14,467 bases of DNA. Origin: Pelagophyceae sp. CCMP2097. Taxonomy: Eukaryota > Sar > Pelagophyceae. The notes beneath the pieces are model-generated. The model was given only the letters and a program-made list of their open reading frames with translations. It was not told the DNA's origin and did no database searches. Within the stretch, counting starts at the first letter, position 1; each line of letters starts with the position of its first letter. The stretch spans positions 59,095 to 73,561 of the forward strand of contig MU657409.1 of assembly GCA_026770575.1 (NCBI GenBank). Direction: 5' to 3'. Of this stretch, positions 8,116 through 13,942 are shown one piece after another. Both the position numbers and the translations under genes were made by a program.

Positions 8116-8299
8116 ACGGGGGATTTTTTTGACTGACTGAGTGACGAATTAAACGTAGGACGGCAAAAAAACGTATAGGGGCCCTAAAAGAACGTAGGAG
8201 GGGCCGTAGAGGGCGGCACGGTGGTTTGGGATGCGAGACTGGGGCGGCAGCGAAGCGTTGTCAACTTAAAATTGGGTTTAAATCGAGATGGGGGCCTTC

Positions 8300-9198
8300 T
8301 CAGTTCTTCGACGCCTTCTTCGACTTCTTCTGCGACGTCTTCTTGCCAACGACGACGCGCGTGGCGACGAGGCCCTGTGTGGCGCGGCGCGCTTTCGCGA
8401 GGGCCCCTGCCCAGCACGGCGGGCAAGCCCACTCGTGCTCTTCGTTCTTGGCCTCGCGCTCCGAGAGGATCGCGCCGCCCGCTTTGCCGAGGCAGCCGGC
8501 GCTGTTGTGGTACGAGAGGTTGCAGAACGAGCACGGCAGTAACGTCGCTGCGTCGTCGCTCTCCTCCGCGTCGCCCAAGTTGCACTGCTGGCACAGCGAA
8601 TTGGATTTCGCGAAGCGAAACAAGAGCGGACGCGGCGGCCAAGACATCAGCGCCGCGAGCGTCCGCGGGTTCTGCTCCTGCACCACCGCCCAGTTGATCT
8701 GCTCGTAGTACGCCTGCAGCTGGACGCCGTCGGTCGCGCCCGACGCCACGCCGCGGAACGCGGTACAATCGAAGCAGTTCGTTAAGCAGCCGTTGAGGTC
8801 ACCGGCAAAGTGCCGGAGCAGCGCGTGCTCGATGCAGCAAAGGTGGTGCGCCTTCTTGACGCCGCACAGCGAGCACGTCGCCGCGCGTCGCCGTCGGCAC
8901 GTCAGCGCGAGGCGCCGCGTTGCCGGGCGTCGCTGCGTCGCCGCCCGCTGCAAAACGCCGGGACAACAGCACAGCGTCGAAGGCGGCGAATTGCGAGTGA
9001 ATCGCTTCAATCCGCGCCTTCTTCTCGGGGCTGTCGATGTCGCCGGCGTTCCTACAAATTCGAAAATAAGCGGCATCACAATTGCTTCGAATGCACTACT
9101 GACCGCGCCGCGCGTGCGTCACCGAGGTCCTCGTCGCGATTGAACCGCGCGGTGGTCCGGCGCGCACGGTACTCGGCTTCGCGCAGGTCCTCGGACAT
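8300..9198 (-). CDS. PHD-like zinc-finger protein
   Basis: The - strand model starts at ATG 9198 (MSEDLREAEYRARRTTARFN). It has exon 1 9104-9198, an AT-rich 52-bp intron (9052-9103, GTCAGT...TTTGTAG), a second exon from 9051, and a final frame ending at TGA 8300-8302. Between about 8930 and 8975 the frame must change by one. A 40-bp GT-AG intron (8933-8972) or a 25-bp one (8948-8972) would do it, giving about 268 residues. With the 40-bp choice, Cys/His-rich sequence appears at 70-114 (CSLCGVKKAHHLCCIEH, then CLTNCFDC). A PHD-like finger follows at 172-231: CQQC, 16 residues, CSFC, NLSYH, four residues, C, then WACPPC. The H-x4-C step is longer than the usual H-x2-C. The C-terminus is Lys-rich (KKTSQKKSKKASKN). 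PHD fingers usually read histone tails; this role is inferred. A frameshifted pseudogene is the alternative to the second intron. Confidence 0.7.
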
Positions 9199-9420
9199 GC
9201 CGCGTGCGCAGGCCACAACGCAGCCAGCACGCTCGCCGAACCCGTTTGGCGATTCGAGCCGTCGAACAAAAGGTGCTCTAGAGGGGCGTAGCTGCGGCGG
9301 GGCGTCACCAGGGCAGTTCCCTGCGAGTGTATGGCGGCTTTGGGGGCCTCTTTAATAGGAATTTGCGCCTCCTACGTTTTTTTCATGGTGGCAGTGACGG
9401 CCCAAAAAAGAGTGACTGAC
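9199..9420. other. Upstream region of the PHD-like gene inside the inverted repeat
   Basis: Short region between the start codon at 9198 and the right arm. It contains a reversed copy of the ACGTAGGAGG motif next to a T run (9369-9384). No TATA-like element is convincing. If the inverted-repeat structure is mobile, the promoter would travel with the gene. Confidence 0.35.
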
Positions 9421-9610
9421 GCCCCGCCCATCTGCAAATCAAAAAGTGGCCCGTAGACAAGTTCACTTTTTTCAACCAGTTTAAAACTCGGGTTCAGGCG
9501 ATAGTTTGAAAACACTTTATCGAGTTAGAGCCAAGCCGACTGTGCTGCGCGCATCTCCTTCTCCGGTCGATGCGCCCTGCGCGCTCAGATCCGCCAGGCT
9601 CGATGAAGGA
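9421..9610 (-). repeat. Right arm of the large inverted repeat enclosing the PHD-like gene
   Basis: Inverted partner of 7891-8115. The inner 33 bp (9421-9453) are perfect, and the outer segment ending at 9610 is a diverged match. The TA-starting terminus at 9454 lies within this arm, directly beyond the perfect 33 bp. At the equivalent place the left arm has a degenerate AAAGCTGTCTA (8047-8057). Confidence 0.8.
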
Positions 9611-9639
9611 CAATATAACTTAACGGCATTATAAATTTG

Positions 9640-9990
9640 CATTTAACGGCGAGGTACCGGTCGAACTGCGCGCGGGAACGCGTCGTACAGCGCCCGCTGC
9701 GCTGCAGTGCCCAGGGCGAGCGTGGCGTCGACGCGGCGCGCCCGCGCCGCGAGGGGGAGCGAGGTGGACGCAGCGCGCCTACGGCGTTGGGGTGTCGGGG
9801 GGTAGCGCCGCGAGCGCGGCCGATGGCCCCGCGCGCGCCGCGGGCGAAGCACAGGGACGCGGCGCGTGCTGCGTCGCCGCGCGGGTCGGCGTGCCGCAGC
9901 GCGCGGCGCGCGCCGGCGAGATCGCGTCCAGCGCCGAGTGGACACGAGCGCACGCCGGAGCGAGGTAGCAAAAGACGTCCGTTCAACCCT
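9640..9990 (-). other. GC-rich block with possible exon remnants
   Basis: An island of GC-rich sequence between AT-rich repeats. On the - strand two short stretches have coding character in different frames: ALRHADPRGDAARAASLCFA (about 9850-9910) and RVDATLALGTAAQRALYDAF (about 9675-9735), the latter ending in a TAA at about 9643. I could not join them with a convincing intron, and no domain is recognised. It may be a captured gene fragment, or only compositional. Confidence 0.25.
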
Positions 9991-10063
9991 CTCTTTTCCT
10001 GTTGTGCAAGGTCATCTAACGCAATTGCACGAGTTTCTAACCAGTTTGAAACCTCGGTTCTAG

Positions 10064-10115
10064 TAGGCTGCCACAACTGATCCGTTGAACGGATCATTTT
10101 GTGGGTGTGTGTTTA
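10064..10115 (+). repeat. Left arm of the inner inverted repeat of structure B
   Basis: Pairs in inverted orientation with 11163-11212. The arm holds AGGCTGCCACA, a 19-base palindrome TGATCCGTTGAACGGATCA (10078-10096) and GTGTGTGTTTA. The other arm keeps all three blocks in order. The palindrome differs by matched changes on both sides, so pairing is preserved. Confidence 0.75.
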
Positions 10116-10213
10116 AGAAAAGGTTGCTCTTGGTCTCCCCCTGAAAAGGGCACTTTTTTGAATGCGCGTAGCGCGCCGCGCATGCGCGTCCCATAGACCC
10201 GTTGAGCGGCGCC

Positions 10214-10447
10214 ATGGACGACCTGAAGGGGCTGGGAGGGCCCAGCGCGCAAACGACCGGCGCGGAGACCGCGCGGCTCCGAAAAAAGGAGCCTGAGGAG
10301 GTCGGGACCGTTGCGCTCCCGGCGCTGTTTGCGACAACGACCGCGCCGCTGCGGTCGCCCTCGGGGCCGGCCGCGACACCCGCCTCGGCGTTGTCTCGCC
10401 CGTCATCAGCGCTCACTACTGGGGGCTGCTTGAGTCGTTTGCGGTGA
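10214..10447 (+). CDS. Small ORF in structure B, function unknown
   Basis: A 77-codon frame from an ATG in a good context (GGCGCCATGG) to TGA. The first 30 residues (MDDLKGLGGPSAQTTGAETA, then RLRKKEPEE) look protein-like; the rest is Ala/Ser/Pro-rich low complexity. Another + frame over 10297-10496 reads AAAVALGAGRDTRLGVVSPV, then ISAHYWGLLESFAVKLA, which looks at least as coding, but no GT-AG intron connects the two. The - strand is also open. This may be a degraded or captured gene fragment. No domain is recognised. Confidence 0.25.
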   Translation: MDDLKGLGGPSAQTTGAETARLRKKEPEEVGTVALPALFATTTAPLRSPSGPAATPASALSRPSSALTTGGCLSRLR

Positions 10448-10560
10448 AGCTAGCTTGTCCTTCCGGAAGAGGCAAACCGAGAGGAATTTCTGTGTAGAAT
10501 GTCAATAAGAGGGCTTTTGGATTTAATAAATTCTTAAAAAGACACGCAATGGGAAGTGAT

Positions 10561-10835
10561 GGGAAGTCCACAATTATGGCGGGGTTCGATTCAACGCACA
10601 AAGGGAGACGTATCTGACCCAGAACTGCCCAAGTCCAGGCACTTTTTATCACTCGCCAAAATATCATCTGTGTCGGCCAGGTTAGGGCCGATAGAGGCGC
10701 GCAGATCGAAAACACTTTTGCAGCCCCATCCATGGGGACCATGACCGCGCGTGGCCAAGTACCTAGATGATTCTGGATTGAGGGGAAGGAGAACGAGCGT
10801 GTCTAAAATCGACTGTTTTTGTATGGAGTCCCATT
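10561..10835 (+). repeat. Diverged tandem repeat, copy 1
   Basis: Matches 10850-11125 in the same orientation with an offset of 289-297 bp. Shared blocks in order are GGGAAGTCCACAATT, a GATAGAGGCG block, GTGGCCAA..CCTAG.TGATTCTG-like sequence, and a GACTGTT block. The unit is AT/GC-balanced, unlike the GC-rich genes. No long ORF is conserved between the copies. Confidence 0.65.
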
Positions 10836-10849
10836 TGCAAACGCGTCGT

Positions 10850-11125
10850 GGGAAGTCCACAATTCCGGCGCGGATCGACGCAACACATGGTGGGCGACCG
10901 CTCTGCCGTAGAATTGTGGACTTCCCGGGCAGGAATACAAAGTTCTCACGCTGCCAAGCAACAAATTTTGCCGACCCAATGTATACGATAGAGGCGTGCG
11001 CTTCAAAAACCCTTGTGCAGGCCCATCAAGGAGGACCCCAACCGCACGTGGCCAAACTCCTAGCCGATTCTGACGGCAGCGCGAGGAGCGCGGACGTGCC
11101 CAATGTGGACTGTTCCGGGACCCGC
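10850..11125 (+). repeat. Diverged tandem repeat, copy 2
   Basis: Second copy of the unit at 10561-10835. It contains in addition a perfect 16-bp inverted repeat of its own start: GGGAAGTCCACAATTC at 10850-10865 and its reverse complement at 10911-10926. Confidence 0.65.
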
Positions 11126-11162
11126 AAGAAGAAAAGAGAGAAATAAGGGGAGAGTAAGAACG

Positions 11163-11212
11163 TAAACACACACCACCTTCGGTCCGTTTAACGGACCGGC
11201 TGTGGCAGCCTA
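11163..11212 (-). repeat. Right arm of the inner inverted repeat of structure B
   Basis: Inverted partner of 10064-10115. Its palindrome, 11180-11198, has GGTCC...GGACC where the left arm has GATCC...GGATC. Confidence 0.75.
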
Positions 11213-11224
11213 GTTCTATAACTG

Positions 11225-11253
11225 CTGGTTGGAAATCTGGCGTTTCCAACCAG
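11225..11253. repeat. Perfect 11-bp stem-loop
   Basis: CTGGTTGGAAA (11225-11235) and TTTCCAACCAG (11243-11253) pair perfectly around a seven-base loop. It lies between the inner inverted-repeat arm and the outer terminus of structure B. Confidence 0.6.
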
Positions 11254-11316
11254 TTCGACGCAATTACACGGGCTTCAAACCAGTTTTAAAACCAGTCGAA
11301 AAAGTGAACTTGTCTA

Positions 11317-12345
11317 TTAAAGCGAAAACCTCGCTCTCGGACTTTCACTGGGTGCTCGGGTATTCCAAACCTTCATTGCTCTGCCCTTGTCGCCTTTTTA
11401 CGGGCGTATCCTCGCCGAATGGAGCCACTTCTAAGAAGGGCCCGTCAAGGGTGGAGGTGACCCGATGCTAGCCGCCCCGGCGCTGTACGGGAAGGGGGAG
11501 GAAGCTAGTCTTCGTGTCGCCATGCGCTTGTGCCCCGGGCGCACGAAGCGAGACGAAGCACGGAGTGGGGGACTTCAGGGTCGCACTGGAAAAAGGTGGA
11601 ATGAAGTATAATCCCTGGGCACGTGAGACCACAGCGGGAATTCGGCGCAGAAGCGTCGAATCCCACTATGGCGACCGCACCGCCCCGCCCCGCACAGACC
11701 AAGCCAACTCGAGGGCGTTTGAGGCAAGAGCCGCCTCGAACCGCCGAAGTGTCGTTGTATCTTGCGAGATCGCTCCGGGCGAAGGGTAATTGCCCTCGGT
11801 CCATCAGAGCGCCACACTCTGAGCGGAAGGGCGTTGCCCTCCGCCTAACAGAGCGGCATCAGCGGCAAGGGGGGCGCTGGATTTCCTTTTGTTATCTTCG
11901 GTTTCCAGTGAAGGGTCCTCCAGGCAAGGAACTACCTCTGGGCTCGAGGGGCATTGCCTCGGCATATGACCCTGGAAAGTGGCCGGACATGCCACGAAAA
12001 AGAGCTTGGGGGCGCGCTGCGCGCGCCTCCTGGCTTTTCCCCAAAGTGCAACCCAATGTTCACCACGCCACATCTCTGTGCTCGAGAGCCCAAGCTCGGC
12101 ACAGCTCTTTTGCGGCCGCAGTAGACGAGAAGGGACTCCCCTCGGACGCTCCCCTCAACTCTCCGTAGGGGCCCCTAGGGCCCGAGAAATGAACCATCTG
12201 TCCCTTATCGAGCTCCGCCTGGGCCCTTCCTCGACTTGTTCTCGCGTTGGAGGCCCGAGGACCTCGGGGCGGAGCCGGCTGGGCCGAAGTGTCGTAAAGC
12301 AGCTCCGGAGGCGCGAATGAGGGTTCCATGGGGATTGGAGGGTAC
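11317..12345. other. Kilobase without a supportable gene
   Basis: The longest frame is on +, from an ATG at 11668 to a TAG at 12166 (about 166 residues). It reads basic, Pro/Arg-rich sequence with no domain and only moderate third-position bias. Opposite-strand frames are equally open, so I do not call a gene. A short tandem repeat sits at about 11779-11865. Composition is less GC-rich than in the real genes. The 3' UTR of NDUFAF3 must lie at its right end. Confidence 0.4.
11779..11865 (+). repeat. Two-copy tandem repeat of about 43 bp with internal hairpins
   Basis: GCGAAGGGTAATTGCCCTCG and its downstream ATCAGAGCG recur about 43 bp later as GCGGAAGGGCGTTGCCCTCC and AACAGAGCG. Each copy contains a small inverted repeat (AGGGTAATTGCCCT; AGGGCGTTGCCCT). 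A weaker third relative (GAGGGGCATTGCCTC) lies near 11947. Confidence 0.5.
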
Positions 12346-13153
12346 TTAGCTCAGGTCGCGGACCGTCGCGTAGAACTCCCTCGGTTGCAGCGTCAGGAGG
12401 GCGCCCGCGACCTAGCGGCGGGGTGCCGAGGAGCGCGGCACCGGCGCTGCGCGACTCGGAGCGCCGGGCGTCGTTCACGCGCGCCTGAAGTATCATCGCC
12501 TTTATATCTGTGGCAAGGCCGGACCTGGCGGCCCTCGGCGTTGAGGATGTTGAAGGTGTTGAGGGCGTTGTACGTGTCCATCATCTCGAGGCCGATGCCC
12601 TCTTCGCGGAGGTACTCGCGCACGTGCGTGAGCCGCCGCTCGGCCGTCGTGCCGCCGCCGATGACGACGAGGTCTATCTCCGAGGCTCGCGCGGGCCTCG
12701 CGGGCGCGGGGGGGGGTCGGGCGGGCCGCGGCCGGCGGCATCGACTTTTTGGACCTCTAGGTCTGCCTCCGAGCCCGGCTCCCGGGGCCGCCTTAGCCCT
12801 CCGGAGCCGGCCCCGGAGGGCTGTATGCGCTCGGACGGACCTGGCCGCGGGTGCATGACGGTGAAGATGGCGACGGACTCGAGGGTAATCTCGGCCAGCG
12901 TCCGCGGCGACCAGAGCAGCGCGCCAAACGTCATGGCGATGATGCTCGACGGCACGTACACGTCGCCCAGGAGCGTGAAGCCGCCGCCGTCGGCCTCGGT
13001 GATCTGCAGCCGCGGCCGCTCGCCGTGGGTCACGTCTGTAAAACGCAGATTCGCCGCACCGCCAAACCCAAACTCGGAAGCGTCGTCGCTCAAGACGCGC
13101 CGGGCCCGCGGGACGCGCGCGCAGCGCCGCGCCGCAGCCGCGCAGCGCAGCAT
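12346..13153 (-). CDS. NDUFAF3: Mitochondrial complex I assembly factor NDUFAF3 (DUF498/Mth938 fold)
   Basis: Assembly factor for the early, membrane-linked part of NADH:ubiquinone oxidoreductase, acting in the mitochondrion with NDUFAF4 in studied species. The - strand exons 12841-13153, 12525-12685 and 12346-12411 give 179 residues, close to the human length of about 184. Introns are 155 bp (12686-12840, GTCCGT...GCGAG) and 113 bp (12412-12524, GTCCGG...GCTAG), and the phases match (1 and 0). The chosen start, ATG 13153, opens with MLRCAAAARRCARVPRARRV, an Arg/Ala-rich mitochondrial presequence without acids. The DUF498 core runs from GFTLLGDVYVPSSI (about 58-71) through LLWSP, the beta-strand DLVVIGGGT (109-117), an Arg-rich helix, and DTYNALNTFNILNAEGRQ (141-158) joined to VAGALL. 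The identification rests on these family blocks and on both splices restoring the family's order. No close neighbour shares its pathway. A TA-type repeat terminus lies 60 bp upstream of the ATG. Confidence 0.92.
12412..12524 (-). other. NDUFAF3 intron 2 (113 bp)
   Basis: On the - strand: donor GTCCGGCC after GGCCGCCAG, acceptor CCGCCGCTAG before GTCGCGGGCGCC. The phase-0 join gives EGRQVAGALL. An alternative acceptor at TTCAG would make a 40-bp intron and a different C-terminus (AGAALLGTPP). The distal one ends sooner and cleanly, with REFYATVRDLS and TAA. Confidence 0.75.
12686..12840 (-). other. NDUFAF3 intron 1 (155 bp)
   Basis: On the - strand: donor GTCCGTCC after CACCCGCGGCCAG, acceptor GCGCGAG before CCTCGGAGATAGACC. 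The phase-1 join gives HPRPASEIDLVVIGGG. Another AG lies upstream within the intron, but only this one gives the right phase. Confidence 0.8.
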
Positions 13154-13212
13154 GGCGCCGCAGGGCACAGGGCGTCAACGTCGCGGAACTCCGAAAATCC
13201 GAAGAACGATAT

Positions 13213-13229
13213 TAGACAGGTTCACTTTT
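13213..13229 (+). repeat. Solo copy of the TAGACAAGTTCACTTTT terminus
   Basis: TAGACAGGTTCACTTTT matches the ends of elements A and B (7412, 7888, 9454, 11316) with one or two differences. No inverted partner is found to the right within the window. It sits 60 bp upstream of the NDUFAF3 start codon, so it probably lies in its promoter or 5' UTR. Confidence 0.6.
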
Positions 13230-13354
13230 AAGACCGAGTTTTTTTAAGAATGTCGTGTGCCCGGGCCGCGGGGTTGCGCTGGTAATCGCGCTAGGGGGTT
13301 GATGCATATGTTGGGTAGTTTTGGGCGTAGAATCGCGTGGCGAGCTTAGTTTTG

Positions 13355-13555
13355 TCATTCGGCCGCGTCTAGGCCATTTTTGAGCTCGGTACAACATTGT
13401 ATATCTTCAGGGTTGGCGCCTACGAAGAAACTGACTAGCCAGGCGGATCCGGCGTCGAAAACTGTGTCGATAATGTATAAGAACCCCAAGCCGTTGCCCC
13501 CTCCCCGCCGCCTGCGGTGTCGTCGAAAGGTACTATTATTGAAAACGACGTACAT
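13355..13555 (-). CDS. Small hydrophobic ORF, unknown
   Basis: A 66-codon frame from ATG 13555 to TGA. After a basic, glycine-rich start (FRRHRRRRGGGNG) it reads a hydrophobic stretch LGFLYIIDTVFDAGSAWLVS and FFVGANP, then a polar end (EDIQCCTELKNGLDAAE). It could be a single-span membrane protein. Alternatively it may be a terminal exon entered through the acceptor CACCGCAG near 13511. Codon use is less G/C-biased than in the neighbouring genes. The ATG lies 11 bp from the nested palindrome at 13566-13726. No family is recognised. Confidence 0.35.
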   Translation of the reverse strand: MYVVFNNSTFRRHRRRRGGGNGLGFLYIIDTVFDAGSAWLVSFFVGANPEDIQCCTELKNGLDAAE

Positions 13556-13565
13556 TTTAGTTTTT

Positions 13566-13726
13566 TTTCCTGATATTCAAAGCGCGTCTGGTCGACGGCT
13601 TCCGAGAGGTCAGGACCTGACCTCTCGGAAGCGGTCCTGACCTCTCGGAAGCCGTCGACCAGACGCGCTTTGACCTCTTTGACCTCTCGGAAGCCGTCGA
13701 CCAGACGCGCTTTGAATATCAGGAAA
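13566..13726. repeat. Nested palindrome with 47-bp perfect arms
   Basis: The left arm 13566-13612 and right arm 13680-13726 are perfect reverse complements over 47 bp, separated by 67 bp. The spacer is built from the same sequence. TGACCTCTCGGAAG occurs three times in direct orientation (13618, 13638, 13680) and once inverted in the left arm. 13599-13631 is itself a perfect odd palindrome with 16-bp arms around A13615. The second direct copy extends through GCCGTCGACCAGACGCGCTT, so the left arm can pair with either of two partners. As RNA it would form a long hairpin with alternative folds. Confidence 0.9.
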
Positions 13727-13942
13727 TAAAGCTCGAAAATCTCGATAGTGTTAACATTTGTTTAGTTCCTGTGTTAGCCTTGTTTTGAACGCCTTCGTTC
13801 AGCGATATTTTTTGAATTCGTTCGAAAGGACGTGATCCACAAACGTCTCACGGGCCAAGTCGGCCCTTATCGTCCTTGCGACCTGGTTCGTCGACCGCGG
13901 CCAGGTCCACGCTTGGCCACCGCGCCAGGTTGGACCAGGGCC
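13727..13942. other. Leader region of the right-edge gene
   Basis: AT-rich near 13730-13830, then GC-rich. The frame of the downstream gene is open from a TAG at 13775-13777 but has no ATG before 13943, which supports that start. It probably holds the promoter and 5' UTR. No specific element is recognised. Confidence 0.4.

Larger units (their letters stand above)
7891..9610. mobile_element. Putative foldback/TIR element carrying a PHD-like gene
   Basis: Two long inverted arms (225 and 190 bp) bound a 1.3-kb single-copy centre that holds the PHD-like gene and repeated ACGTAGGAGG-type motifs near both inner ends (8153-8160, 8192-8201 and, reversed, 9369-9380). Direct reading shows the inverted arms. 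That the whole 1.72 kb is or was one mobile unit is inference. I see no clear target-site duplication at the outer ends and no transposase. Confidence 0.45.
9454..11316. mobile_element. TA-flanked inverted-repeat structure B (1.86 kb)
   Basis: The left terminus at 9454 and the reverse complement of the right terminus ending at 11316 both read TAGACAAGTTCACTTTTT, an 18-bp perfect match, followed by related ACCAGTTTTAAAAC-like sequence. The interior is heterogeneous. It has the outer part of the large inverted repeat, a GC-rich block (9640-9990), an inner inverted-repeat pair (10064-10115 and 11163-11212), a small ORF and a tandem duplication. The two ends may be a true pair, or one may be left over from a different copy. 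No transposase was found. Confidence 0.5.

Noticed and set aside
8300..9079. PHD-like gene starting in one frame at 9079, or exon 1 joined by G|GTGACG at about 9122 directly into that frame
   Set aside because: That frame reads Arg/Cys nonsense over 8935-9050, whereas a neighbouring frame there has clear coding character (EKKARIEAIHSQFAAFDA). The codon at 9079 is also not inside a good start context.
9585..10097. 170-codon - strand frame
   Set aside because: Crosses repeat arms and a GC-rich block with no conserved domain. Coding character shifts between frames.
10570..10592. tRNA T-arm-like GGTTCGATTC
   Set aside because: No acceptor stem or anticodon arm can be folded around it, and the tandem copy does not preserve it.
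11668..12168. 166-residue + strand ORF
   Set aside because: Low-complexity basic sequence; other frames are equally open, and short tandem repeats lie within it. Not enough to call a gene.
12155..12496. Alternative NDUFAF3 C-terminus via an acceptor at TTCAG (40-bp intron)
   Set aside because: Adds a long Arg/Pro-rich tail beyond the domain, whereas the acceptor at 12412 gives the compact VAGALL end followed by a stop.
13380..13640. 86-codon + strand frame entering the palindrome
   Set aside because: Its end is made of the palindrome itself, and the - strand frame opposite has more protein-like character.
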